Part shown: positions 1 to 13,380 of the stretch, piece by piece
Position numbering within the stretch: the stretch's first letter is position 1
Layout of the letters: each line of letters begins with the position of its first letter
NCBI GenBank assembly: GCA_016758965.1
Contig: JAEPRB010000062.1
Location: 62,001-126,000 of the forward strand
Source: Circinella minor
Lineage: Eukaryota; Mucoromycota; Mucoromycetes; Mucorales; Lichtheimiaceae
DNA length: 64,000 nucleotides
Direction of reading: 5' to 3'
Notes under the pieces: model-generated
Databases searched by the model: none
What the model was told of the DNA's origin: nothing
Seen by the model: only the letters and a program-made list of their open reading frames with translations
Translations under genes and position numbers: made by a program

Positions 1-510
1 GTTAGGTCCATTAGGTTTGGTGTTTGTTACTTCAGATACTGGAAGTATTTCATCTTTTTTTGGGTTTCGCATTAATCCAAATCGTAATAACATTTCTATC
101 ATTATCATCAGTATATGAAAAAATTAGGCTTTTTTTTTTTTTCCTTTCATGCAAATGTTTTCTACTTACTTGAAGGGAACATGCGTCGTTGATACCCACA
201 TAATCGTAATGGAGATGCCAAAATGGTAGCTTTATTATTTTTATATTTTACAAAAAAAATAAGTTTTGGAATGAATTTATAACATTATAAATGAACAACA
301 CGTATCCTTTTCTTTTTCTTTTTCTTTTTTTTTTTTTTTTCGCTTACCGTAAGGACTTGCCATTACTTTCTCTTGTAAAGTTTTAGGAATGGCATTTTGT
401 TTTTTTTGAGAAATGGAAGGACGTTTCGCTTTTTGTAACGGGGCTGATTTTAACTTTTGTGCAAGTTTATCGATACGTTGACCAATTTTTATGTTTTTAG
501 GTGAAATCAT
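1..510 (-). CDS. 5' exons of an unidentified gene, cut by the window start
   Basis: Three minus-strand exons can be joined in frame: 510-348 (ATG, Lys/Gln-rich N-terminus, donor GTAAGC), 229-170 (preceded by an AAAG acceptor, donor GTAAGT) and 95 to beyond base 1 (TAG acceptor). The phases agree (1, 1). The middle and third exons read ILASPLRLCGYQRRMFPSK followed by MLLRFGLMRNP, a compact block rich in Arg and hydrophobic residues that looks conserved. The basic N-terminus without acidic residues would suit a mitochondrial presequence, but this is inference. I do not recognise the family. The 3' end lies outside the window. Confidence 0.6.
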
Positions 511-848
511 TTATAAACTATAATTCTGACACCCCATGCGTTTTTTTTTTTTTTTTCACCCCGTTATTTATGAGGTGAGGTTCTGTATGTAAAATTTTTT
601 ATTGAGTTGAATATCATTTTAAAGTAAATGCTACAGAGAAAGACAAGATAACTGTAATGTAAATAGAACAAATAAGTAAGATAATAAAAGTATCGTAGAT
701 AGCTGTTATTTTTCTAAGATAGTTCAAAGATGGCTCATGCATAAGGTGTAAGTAGTCCTTTCCAAATCAATTTACTTTATTGTTGCTAAAAATATGGTGA
801 TGCTCCTTCTGTTCCAAAAGATGACTTTTGGTAAGCCCCTGACATTGA

Positions 849-977
849 TTAAAAATACTCTCTTGAGTTGATTTCCAGACGTGTAGTATGTAAGCATACT
901 CGCTGATAAAATTTTTTTTTCAAAGGAAGTTCTTTAGCAGTGAGCGTATCTAAATAGGAATGAACTAAGTCTTCCAT
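849..977 (-). other. small open frame of 42 codons, possible decayed exon
   Basis: The minus strand has ATG at 977 and TAA at 851-849. The frame reads MEDLVHSYLDTL and ends in LEINSREYF; a one-base shift after the stop continues NQCQGLTKSHLLEQ. Composition is unlike the surrounding AT-rich spacer. It could be an exon or a relic. No family recognised. The rest of 511-1223 shows only homopolymers and AT-rich sequence. Confidence 0.2.
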
Positions 978-1223
978 AGTTGTCAACGTCCTTTCTACTA
1001 ATTTTTTTTTTTTTTACCTAGTTTGTAGTAACATTTTTTTTTTTGGTGAAATAAAATAGTCCGCCAATGAATGCTTAAATTTTTTTCCAAATTTAGAAAG
1101 GAAAGAGTTAATAATACTACTGCAGGAATACTGATGGATACTGGTAGGCTGGAATTTTCTAGTATAATAAACTTTTTAAGTTATAAATACTGAGTACCTC
1201 TTTTACTTTTTTAACAATTTAAC

Positions 1224-2010
1224 ATGAATCCCCAACATTCCATTAACAAAATGAATGCTACTACTTCTCCTCCTCCTACTGTAGGTCCACCTGAGCTTGT
1301 CATTGCTTTTTTCAAAGAATTTGTCTATTCAAGCGTACATATACGAAATATGTACCAATTGGTTCAGATGTCAGAACACATATCTATTTAAGAACTGAAA
1401 ACGAGCCAAGTCCGTCTACGACTTTGCCCCAATGTAAGTAGAATAAATTATTCATTAACATGCGTTCTATTGTGATATTAATGTATTGCTTTCTATTTAT
1501 TTTATTTCAAATAGTGACAGAGGCGGCACCTTTAAGCAGGGATGGGAAATCAAAAACCCTCACTGTTCCCTTAAGCTATGAGTCAGTGAATCAATATAAA
1601 AAAGCATTAATGTTTCTTTATGAGTTTTAATCCACACAGCGGTTGATTGAATGGCTATCACCTAAAAGAACCAAAGATCTTATTGATATAATTAATGAAT
1701 ACGAACGTAACCTTGTTTATGATGATCAGGTCGGTGCAGACAAATGCTGATAGAGCTGCTCACTGTGTGATTCGGGACTCATATAAATCTGGACATCAAG
1801 CAACAAATCGGGATTGAGAGAGATGTTTTCTATTTCTGCTCGCCATCACAAACTTCTCTCCGAGATCAAGACCTTAGAAACTTAAACTTTGCTGATTGCT
1901 TTTGTACAATCATTCTTAAAAAAAACAGCACGGAGGAACCCAGCAAGTTGTAGGTTTGGTTTTCTGCTTAGACAAAGGTAAAACTTCAAAGGAAACAACT
2001 TTTTTTGGGA
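1224..2010 (+). pseudogene. decayed Crypton/Ndc10-type DNA-binding (tyrosine-recombinase-like) gene
   Basis: Reading starts at the ATG at 1224 and can be followed only by switching frame several times. Coding-like blocks include RTHIYLRTENEPSP, an apparent intron at 1434-1514 (GTAAGT to AATAG), LSYESVNQYKKALMFLYEF followed by TAA, RLIEWLSPKRTKDLIDI, then NADRAAHCVIRDSYKSGHQ, ending in DLRNLNFADCFCTIILKK and VVGLVFCLDKGKTSKE near 2005. The order and spacing match the Ndc10-domain-2/Crypton-like proteins that are repeated in Mucorales genomes; this is recognition from memory, not a search. At least four frameshifts or stops make it non-functional. The C-terminal recombinase part is missing: only AT-rich sequence follows 2010. 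Confidence 0.55.
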
Positions 2011-2966
2011 TATTGACCACAAGCTTTTTTTTTTTTTTTCGCTGTCTATACTTGAACTTATGTGGTATATTTTGTTTTGAAGAGTTAAAAAAAAGATTAA
2101 GTACTGTATATTATCTGGTAAAATATAGTTAAATAAAATTCAGGAAATTTTGTACGTACGTCCCTGAACTATGAGAGAATCGTCGTCTTGTTGTCAAAAA
2201 AGAAATTCACAATGCAAATGTGCTGTCGTGAGGTGCATACTATATTAATTGGACTTGAATCTGACATGCGTACATCGCAAGTAAAAGCTCTTGGATACGT
2301 AACATGAAGATAATATATTTTAAATAGAAGACTTTATGTCTGTTTATGTCACTGAAATTATGGTGAATTGGAAGTTTTCACAGTTTATGCTGAAACCACT
2401 AGTAAAGAATAATTTCTCAATTGCTCAAAATAATAAGACTAATAATAATAAGTTGTTTATTTATTGAAGAAAAGATATTGATGATAATATAAAATAAAAT
2501 GAGATAAGAGTTAAGTGAAGTTCTTTGAAAAGTGAAGAGAAATTTATCACAATGATGAAATTGATCATAGAAAGAAACAAATCGGGAAGGGGGTGTAACA
2601 ATGTTATGCATTCGTATTATATGATTTTAATTTAGTTTGTTCATAAATTTATGTTTGAGTAAGGAAGAAAAGGTAAAATGTAGTATTACAGTTATGGTGT
2701 ATCCTCGAATGATACTGTACAGAAATCCATTCCTACGTATATCTTTCATGTCTTAGTCGTATTTATTGATGCTATGTAATAGATAGTACGCAAAATCGGT
2801 AATCTTTAGATTACAAAAAAGTGCTACCGTTACAATAAATAATAATAAAGTAGTTGATACTTTTTTTTATAATGTTTGACACGATTTCCTTATTAAGAAA
2901 AAGTTTTTTTACTTTTTCTTTCTCCTCCTCTTTCTCTTTCTATTTTACACCAAATTTTTATCAATG
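2011..2966. other. AT-rich spacer
   Basis: No supportable gene. Short open frames on both strands have low-complexity translations. A pyrimidine tract at 2905-2945 lies just before the ATG at 2967. Confidence 0.5.
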
Positions 2967-3871
2967 TCAGCTAAAAGAAGTGTAGAACAAAGCCAGGACC
3001 AAGAGGTAAAACCTCTTCCTAAAAATCAATTACGTAACTGCTGGTGACATTGAGTTTTTAAAAGAATGGTACTACATCATAGAAATCTGATAAAAAAAAG
3101 GATAATGAGATTTATGGCACACTCATTGATTACTATTTCTTGTAATAATAGGATACAAGATAACTTCAAGCAAAGTTATAATCAAGTTTTGTATCACCAT
3201 GAAAAACTTACAACCACTTCAAGCGTGGCTGTAAGCTTTTCAACTTTTCAACTTGTGAAGATAAATTGTTTTATAGAACATTTTTTAGACAGTTGATGGA
3301 AGTACAAGAAGAAAGACACTTGAGTGGCCCTGAAGGACCCAATAAAAAAAATCTGGAATATTGTTGCAAATCGTGTGGTTCCTCGAAAGAGCGATTCTTA
3401 TTTTATTTTTCTTTTTATTATTGAAAAGAAAATATAATTTCTCCAAGTACATTTATTAGTACATATTTTAAATAATCATCAACTAAACACACGTTTTTCT
3501 TTAGTACCAGCTCTTCAATGAAATGTAGGTATTCTATATCCATGATTATATTTATTTCCCTGCTACCCTACGTACTTTAGACAACATGATACTTATTTAT
3601 TTTTTACTAATAATGACATGTGTTTCTTTATTATGATTGTAGTTTCCAAGACAGCTGGCACTATCTTCAAGATCATTTGGCTCCAAGGTTCCTGAGTGGC
3701 TCCTTGTGGATACTCAAACCTTATGTCGTTGTAACGTTTTCCCATTGTGTAAAAAAAGCTGTGCAATGGCATTGTATGGCAGAGACCATCCACAAGGAAC
3801 CATATAATTTTTTTTCTTTTTATTCGGGTTGGTTTGCCCCAGAGAGAAGAGGCATTAACCTGTCTTACTTG
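2967..3871 (+). pseudogene. decayed coding tract of unknown family
   Basis: ATG at 2967 begins MSAKRSVEQSQDQEVKPL, preceded by a CT-rich leader, then a stop. Further blocks appear only after frame changes: AGDIEFLKEWYYIIEI near 3050, FFRQLMEVQEERHLSGPEG near 3280-3340, and an exon-like stretch from 3642 reading LVDTQTLCRCNVFPLCKK then SCAMALYGRDHPQG, ending at a GTAAGC donor at 3872. CxC and CxxxC spacings suggest a metal-binding segment. I read it as one gene destroyed by indels, possibly mobile-element derived, but cannot name a family. Two unrelated fragments are also possible. Confidence 0.3.
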
Positions 3872-5615
3872 GTAAGCATTATACTGTATCTTTGTAACTT
3901 TTAGATATATATCATCAAATAATTGTGTAAGGTTTCAATGGTTCTCATTAATTTTTTTTTTTTTTTTTTTACATGTCAAAATATAATCTGGCGGGTTCCT
4001 TTTAATTTGTTTATGGTAAGTTAATATATATATCACAGTGGGGATACTTGTGAATGGAGTACTATTAATAGTAGTATGATTATGTACATATTGATAACAC
4101 TTCATTTATTAACTTGCTATCATTTCATATCATTTTTTTTCTTATAGGTATTATAGCATTTTGATTTGTAAATTAAATTGAAAATAAATATCGTTACAGT
4201 AGCATATACTAAAAATGAGGTGAAGATAGGGGTATCCAGAGTATTTTTAGGTCATAGTAAACATACTCAATACTCCATCTTTTGCATGATACACACACAA
4301 ATTGACTATTGTTAGCAGGGTAACACATGAAATTTCTTGAGTACTCAAAATTTCTTTCTTCCAGCTTGTGTGGTTTCAGAATGAGATGAGGTTATTGTAG
4401 ATAGACTAATAAATAAGTTATGGGTATGGACTCATGAAACTATAAAAGTCTAGTTACAGGTGTAAGAAAGTCCTTGCGACAATGATTTACTGGTTTTCAC
4501 CTTTATAATAACGGTCTATTATGGGTACCATATTATCTACCTATTAAATCCATTCAATTATTAATATTTTTTTTTACCCAATGCTATTCAGTCCATATAT
4601 AATTTTATTTAATTGTATATGCTTGCTAAATTTTATTTGTAGAGTTCATGAAGTTTTATCAATACTATTCGTCGGGATCAATTCGAAAAATAAAATTCAT
4701 TTGCTTTCTCATCAAGCAGTATGAGCTCATGAATACATAATATAAAATAGTATATAGCGTCTATACATAAGGACGAAGAGACTTTCCTTTTCTTCCTTCA
4801 CATCGATTACATCTAATATTGGATCAAGCCATATTTCGTTGCATAATATCGTTCCTATAGGAAATGAAAATATAAACATACAGATCAAGTACATATAAAA
4901 AACCTAACTACAGCTAGTTTTATTTTGTTACTGCAGAATACATATACATGTTATCCACTATGATCATTCACTGCCCACTCTTGGTGAATGTAATCCCTTG
5001 AATCAAACAACTATATACTATTCCATGATCTACTATTTATACATTTTCGATGGCTGCAAAACTTGATCTTTTTTAAAGCACGTTTCAATATACAAAGAGC
5101 AGGGATCATATCGCTATCTAGTTAATTAGTAGTAGCAGTACGTAACCATGGAAACGCGTCTAGTATAATTATGTATATAGATATTAATTAGCATGCGAAA
5201 AAGTTTAATTTAAGTCGAATTTCCTTGTTTCCCTGACAATCAAACTGATGTTATTCCTATTTATAATAAAGTTTCCACTTGCATCAAGTAATAATGAACT
5301 CTAAATTTCCATTTCAAAAAACAAGACAGTGTATTTATTAACTTTTCTTCCCTTCCCCCCCTCTTTTTTTTTTTTTTTGTAAACATAAAGTATCGTCAAA
5401 CCAATAGCTATTTTTTTCGTCGTGAACGGGGTTATGCGCCGGGAAGACGGTGGGATTTTCTTTTGACAGTTGTGTTATAATCAAATCAGGTCAGTATATC
5501 GGCGCCTAAATCAAGTAAATAATTACCATATTAGGAAGTATTTCCTTTTTAAAAGTGTTTGTAAAAAAAAAAAATTTCTCTTTTTTTTTTTACTTGTTTT
5601 CTTGCAATAACAACA
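3872..5615. other. gene-poor spacer and spermidine synthase upstream region
   Basis: No coding frame is supportable. The last 200 bases contain a GC-rich patch (about 5418-5455) in AT-rich DNA, a GGCGCC palindrome at 5501 and a T-rich leader before the ATG at 5616; this is the probable promoter of the next gene. Confidence 0.4.
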
Positions 5616-6974
<1,359 letters not shown>

Positions 6975-8020
6975 ACATAAACATAATAATAAAAAAATAA
7001 AAATTTCAAAGAGTATATATACATGTATTTAAATTAAAAAGAAAGGTTATATATATATATATATATATATTGATCTGTTGTTTTTATTTGCTATGCTGAA
7101 TGTTTTATTTATTACGTATTTTTCCATCGTAAAAATAATAAATGATATAATATAATATATAGAATATATATACTTACAGTGATTATAAACATTTTAAAGT
7201 TTTGATGCTTACTGCAAGATGGCGTTAGCGTCGGCGTTGCTACTGGTGATTATTTTCACCTATTATACATTACCAAGGAACCCCGTAAATTTCAAGGGAA
7301 TGTGAAGATTAACGAAACATCTTCTATTAGTGTTTCTCAGTATATCGTTATTTTTGATGGACTAAAGTTATTGAAATTTAACGGGCGTGAACTTTACGAT
7401 GTTCCCACTGTATTCTCACCTTTTAGTAAACATAGATGCAAACCAGAAACACACAAAATATAGATTCCCAAAACCAAACTCTAAAACACAGATCACTTGA
7501 GTTTGATGAAATTTGTGGTACAATAAAAACGCGGATCTATCTCATCTTATGCGCTTTTTCTTGTGCCACAAAAAATGGGAAGGGTATAAAGCACTCTATT
7601 ATATACAGAGCGGGAGAAACGTCTTTTTCTTTACATGCTGACCAAAGACGTAAGTGCCAGCCGTTAGAATTTACAACCGCGGGGAGGGGGAGAGGGAGAG
7701 AATACAATGAAAAAGAATAATAAAACTAGTAAATGAATAAGTAAATAAACGAAAAAAGTAAAGAATAAAAATACACTACTTGTACATAATGAATAATGGA
7801 GGATGAAAAAACCATAATTGGTTGAAGGGATATCAAAGAAATTATATATGAAAGAAATAAGAATAATAGAATGGGGGTAGGGGAGCGGGACGTTTCTCAA
7901 ATGTTGTATTGAATAAATGCATAGTTAATTATGAGTTAATTTTTTTTGCTGCTTTGTGGAATTAAAATGTATATGAATCCCTTTCAACCTGTTGTTTTTT
8001 ATCCTCTTAAATACCAAAAA
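6975..8020. other. convergent intergenic region with (TA)n tract
   Basis: Between the ends of spermidine synthase (+) and the transporter (-). A (TA)n run lies at about 7048-7070. Open frames at 7219-7305 and 7436-7720 lack recognisable content. Confidence 0.5.
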
Positions 8021-9677
8021 TTAGAATTGTTGGGCTTCCATCTTAGAAGATGAAGATGGCACTTCGACTTTTTCAGAATGTTCCTTGGTAATTGAATGAT
8101 CGTTATTATCTTGTACGTGGGCTTTCTCATTGATGGGAGGTTGAGTAGGCTCAATAGTATCAAACCAAAAGCCAAACCATTTGAACTTTCTATGTCTTCG
8201 AGTAGGGTCATTTGGCATTTGAATCACTGGTTCTGGTGTAGGGAACACATAATATAAGCCAATACCAAAAATGATAACGACAAATGCAATTGGATACAAA
8301 AAGCCAACCTATTATAAAAAAAAATATGTATCACATGTATTAGAAATAATCAAATCTGATTTTTGATCTCGTCCTACACTCACACACTCACACAATCACA
8401 TACATAAATTACTTACAGTATAACCAAAAAGACCTAAGCCGAAAATTAAACTCCAAAAATCACTGGTCATCAGCGACAAGTTATATAAGACGGCGCTACC
8501 CCACCGAAACATGATTGGTGCCAACGAATATAGAATCACCATACATATAGTATAAACGATCACCATTGCAACGGCTTCTCCATTATTTACAAATGTCGAA
8601 AATTCTTCTCTTTCCAAAATCAGGAGTTGGACCAAATTGATCAATGTAGCAAACAATGTGAAACTGCCATTAACTTCATAAATGGGATATTTACGAGTTA
8701 AATATTCGACACTGGTATTACTGATACCATAGAAAGTAGTACCAATGATAACAAAAAAATTACCCTTGACTGGATCACTAGCCATCCATGATTTTCCGTC
8801 CATGGCATCACTACCAACGATCATACCTGTACCACAAAGAGCTAAAAAAATACCAACATATTGAAGCCAACGATAACGAACTCGGAAGAAGATCAAGGCA
8901 AGGATGACACATGTAGGGGTACTCCAACAATCTAAAAGCATAACTGATAGCATACCAGTATATGCATATGCCTTGACGACCAAATAATTGCCTTCTACAT
9001 CAACCCAACCGAGAAAGAAGTCTATATGCATATTAAGAAGCAAATTCATATAGTAAATTAGCTTTTGTTTTTCATTTTGGTGAAAATTTTGTATATAACT
9101 TACAATAAACACCACGCTCCCAGAATTGATTACACCATGCTTTAAATCCACGTCTCCAGATAGCATAGGAATTATAGATAAGTGCCAATACAGCACTAAT
9201 AATAAATTAAGTATAAAAAAAGTACAACATAAGTAAATATACAAAAATGTTATTGTGTATTAAATTCCCCTTCCCTTTGTCTTAAAAAAAGACTTACTAG
9301 ACCAAAAAAGTTTGAGTTGTTGGCGCATTAAAATTATAATCATTACCAAGTTTTGTTGAAGTAACTACTGTACCAGTAATACATAAAGCTAAAACTACAA
9401 AAACAAAACGAGAGAAAATAAATTATATCAGCTATCTATAAAAAAAAACCAACAGAATTTTTTTTTTAAATTTAGTATTCAACTTACTTTGCCCAAGGAT
9501 CAAAACACGCCAAAACTTCACACTCTTCAAGAACCCAAGCCTCTCCTTCCAAGTTTTGCCTCTCCAAGTCCATTGTTGTTTTTCTTTTTCTCGTTCAATT
9601 TGTTCTTCATAATAATCTTGTTGTGGAAGTGTTTCCACTCTTTCTAAATCCTTCTCAGCAATAGAGGATGTATCCAT
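8021..9677 (-). CDS. SLC35F-family membrane transporter (DMT superfamily)
   Basis: A multi-pass membrane protein of the solute carrier 35F type, usually assigned to Golgi or endosomal membranes; the substrate is not established for fungal members. Five exons on the minus strand: 9677-9488, 9394-9298, 9195-9104, 9021-8417, 8308-8021, phases consistent, 423 residues. The cytosolic N-terminus is acidic and charged. The first membrane segment contains ALCITGTVVTSTKL and NAPTTQTFLVY, followed by the hallmark DVEGNYLVVKAYAYT and MLLDCWSTPTCV; about ten hydrophobic segments are visible in total. The C-terminus after FPTPEP is hydrophilic and charged. A drug/metabolite transporter of another subfamily is possible, but the VEGNYL..KAY and LLDCW motifs favour SLC35F. 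Confidence 0.88.
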
Positions 9678-10376
9678 TTTGAGGCTTTTTTTTTTAAAAA
9701 AAAAAAAAGAAAAGGTGAAAGGAAAAAAAAATATAGTTAAAGAAAGAAAGAAAGAAAGGAAAAGAAAAAAGAACAGAGATTAGTTTTCTTAAAAATCTTT
9801 TTTAGCTTCGGAGCGTTTTCTTAGATCTGAGATAAGTTGGGTAGGGTCTGTGCTATGTTACGAAATACATTTAAGGAAATCTCAAGGAACCATTTATGTG
9901 ATACCATCACTTCAGCATAAAACAAGTAAATACTTGATTTTTTTAAGAGTGGGGTTGTTTTTGTTTTATTATAATAATAAAAAAATCATGAGAAACTGGC
10001 CAATATGAAAAATGAAGTAAGGAAAAAAAAAAAGCAAAGAAAATAAGGGCATAATAATAATAAAAAAGAAGTCATATATCCGGCGCCACAAATACCAGAA
10101 AGAGAAAATAAAACATATAAAAGTATTAAAAAGCCAAAAAGAAATATAAAAAATAAAAAGGGAACGAATAAATGACGATGATTTAAAATAATAAAAAGAG
10201 TTATGTTAAGTCATATAGATGTATGTGGTTGAAATGTGTTTGTGTATCTGTATATATATATATATATGTGTGTGTATGTAGGTAGGTATAAATTGATTAT
10301 GTATATATATAAAACAAAAAAATAATAATGTTAAAAAAGAGAGAGAAAAAAAGTTCAATAAATTATGTTGTGATCA
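9678..10376. other. spacer between transporter start and STE12 end
   Basis: Promoter side of the minus-strand transporter; on that strand a CT-rich tract (9680-9770) lies immediately upstream of its ATG. A GGCGCC palindrome is present at about 10082. Otherwise A-rich, with a (TA/TG)n patch near 10250-10275. No gene seen. Confidence 0.4.
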
Positions 10377-13300
10377 TTATACCTGATCAACCAAATAATC
10401 ATTGACAAATGTTGTTGGTATTAAAGGAGCGTGAGTGTTGTAAAATTCGACAAAATCTTGACTATTATAATCCGAAGCAAGAAATGACGTCGATGATGAA
10501 GATGAAATGTCTTCCGGCGGGAACGCTAACGTAGATAATTCACCATAATGAACAGGGACAGTGTTGGTATCATTATTGCTGTTATTCATCACTAAGCAAG
10601 GAAGTTGATTACTACTGGTAACTGGCGATGATGAAGAAGAGGAAAGTTCGGTAAAATCATGATGATGCTGTTGTTCCTGTTGTTGACCATGGTACATTAA
10701 TTTCATTTCATGCTGTAGATGCATCATTGCCAATTTACTATTATGATATTCCAATGAAGCATTTGGTGACGAAGTAGTAGCCGTAGTACTCGGTAAAAAC
10801 ATAGGCTGTTGCCAAGTAGGTGATGATGTGCATGACCAATCCGGTTCTTGTTTAATGATGGTTTGTTGTTGATGTTGGTAGAAATCCCAATCTGGATCAT
10901 GCATTGGACTCATGGTACTGCTTCGACTACTACAGAGACTATTAGATGCTGTTGCTGAAGGTACACCTAAATGTGGCGGCCATTGTTGGTGCGGTGGAAA
11001 TTGCTGACTACCACTACTGTTATTGCTACTCCCTTCTTGATCATTATTTTCCCCTCCATAACTGCTACCACCATTATTTCCAGAAGGTCCATAACCATGG
11101 TAACTCCTATTGTTACCATTATTGTTATTACTACTGTTACCATGGTTGTTGTTATTTCCCGACCCATCTTGATCATCTTTTCGTTGTTGATTCGAATGAA
11201 GTCGAGACCGATCATGCGTTTTACGGTGTTGAGCCAAGTTATCCGAACGCGAAAATCGTTTACCACATTGTTGACATAAATAAGGTCGTTCCATCGTATG
11301 TGTACGTAAATGGCGTTTAAGATGTTCTAACCGTTTAAACAAACGACCACAAGAACCAAGAGGACACGTGTATGTTCGGTTCGGGTCAGACCCATCATCG
11401 CCCATATTAGCTAATGCATTCGTAGCAGAGGCCAATGCGTTGTACGACGTCGTGGATAAAAGGGGTGGCGCAGGTTTTTGAATGAGTGGGCTACTTGTAC
11501 TGCTCGTGGGTAGCACTTGGTGGGATCCGGTAAAAATAATATTGGGATTATAGTTATTTTGGTGATGTTGAGGCAATGACGCCATCAAATCAGGGTTGGA
11601 AGTGGAGCGATGATGGTGCCGGATAGGTCCTCCTGATGATGAAGATAATGATAATAATGTGGTGGATGATGATGCTGAAGATGGAGCAGTCGTCTGATGG
11701 TGATGGTGAGGAGTAGTCACGATGGGGGATGAGGATGTGGATGACGACGCTGTTGTTGTGGATGACAAAGATGCAGCTCGGCGTCGGCGTTGTTTATACG
11801 TAGCCGATCCTTCAAATAAGGACACCATTCCAATTAATGCTTTGGATTTTCTACGTAAATGATGCTGTTTTGCCGTAGTGGCAGTAGCACCGGCACTATC
11901 TTCTGCAGTCAAATCCAAATTATTAATCGCGTGAGAGATAGGCTCCATTGTTGTCTGAGTAGGTGTATCCAAATTTTCGTGGGATAATGATACGTTGCTA
12001 CTGCTTCGGGATCTTTGTTGATGTTGTGACGGTGCAGAAGGAGTAGGAAAAGATTGCCACGCTCGGCTGTTGATTTGTGCTCCTTCACTTCCCAAAGTTG
12101 TTTCTTCTGTAGCACATGTTGGTGTCCAGGTCATAGCAGTCCACTCGTCATCGTCTGTCATCATGTCATCATGATCATCTGCATTTTTTTAAGATTCGTT
12201 ATTTTTGTTCGTCATTGATGTTGATCGTTGTTGTTGTAAAAGAAGACATACAGACATAGAGTTTGAGACGCACATAGAACAATTAAAAGACGTATATATG
12301 GACATATATAAACAATAATAATATAATATGTATATAGATATATAAAATAGAATACAAAAAAAGAGAGTCATTGGTTGGTATATTATATTTATAACCTTTG
12401 TTTGTTTGGTACGTATTTTTTTTTGTATCTTTGTATATGCTTTTTGTGTACGTGATATATTTTGTGGAGTTGTGTTTTATTCTCATTTTTCAAGAAGAAA
12501 AGAAAAAACGATATTTTTTTTTGTTTTTTTTTTTTGTTTTGCTTTTAGAGATTCAGGCTTTACCTGCATTAGACACAATGGCATGGCGATGAGGATCACC
12601 ATTATTATTTGTATTTGCATGACTGCTATTCGAGGACAATGAGGTTGTATGAGATCTACCAGTAGAAGAAGAAACGACAGCTTCATCTTCTAGAGCATGA
12701 GCCGTTGCAGCGGCGGATAAAGCCATTGATTTGCGTAATTGATCAAACAGTTCATGAGTAGAATCCAAAGACAAAGACGAAGCAGGATCAGCAACAGCCA
12801 TACTTGTTGGCTCAACACCGATCTTTTCACGCTTGAGATCACGTTCAAGCGCGTCTAAAAACAAACGATCGTGAGGTACCGAAAACCAATAAAACACCTT
12901 TTGCTTTTTTTGTGTACGAATGCAATTATTCTTGTAAAGCATATCCAAAAACTCGGATTTGGGCTCTTCTAGACAAGCATCATTGCCTGGTTTAAGATTA
13001 CGAAGATCAGAAAAGACACCTTCTTCGAATTTCTTAAGATTACATACAGGTCGACCAAAGGCATGAAATCGAAACACCAAACAGCGAACAATGTCTGTAC
13101 CCGTAATGTGAAATAAATGATTCCAAAATACACAAGAAACACTTTCTCCAGTAGGTAGACCAAAGGATTTCACCGCACGTTCTGGATCCCAATCATTGGT
13201 TGCTGTTGCAAGAAAATATTTTAATTTGTCAATTTGAGTCAATCGTTCTTGAGTATCATCGTTCGTGGGTCGTGGTAGACTTAACATTGGCGTGTCATTG

Positions 13301-13380
13301 TTGTTGTTGCTGGTGTTCGTTGTCGTGTTACGACCACCTCCTCCGCCATTAGAGGTGGTCGACATAGTTATGTTTGCCAT
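10377..13380 (-). CDS. STE12: Ste12/SteA-type transcription factor (STE domain plus two C2H2 fingers)
   Basis: The nuclear factor at the end of the mating/filamentation MAPK pathway. Two exons: 13380-12564 and 12178-10377, with a 385-base GTAAAG-CAG intron; phase 1 is kept, giving 872 residues. The STE homeodomain-like region is at about residues 45-185 ([58 protein letters not shown]). Two zinc fingers follow at about 544-566 ([19 protein letters not shown]) and 574-594 ([17 protein letters not shown]), matching the SteA type of filamentous fungi and not budding-yeast Ste12. A long N/S/H/Q-rich tail follows. The intron is long for this window but contains no other exon that I can support. 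The two halves are also open separately, so a naive caller could split this gene. Confidence 0.93.

Noticed and set aside
7219..7305. Short frame starting MALASALLLVIIF, signal-peptide-like
   Set aside because: Only 28 codons; a hydrophobic start is expected by chance in T-rich DNA.
7436..7720. 94-codon frame between spermidine synthase and the transporter
   Set aside because: Low-information composition, no homology recognised, no leader or splice support.
10946..11320. Long plus-strand frames antisense to STE12
   Set aside because: They mirror Asn/His codon repeats of the STE12 tail and have no start context, introns or domain.
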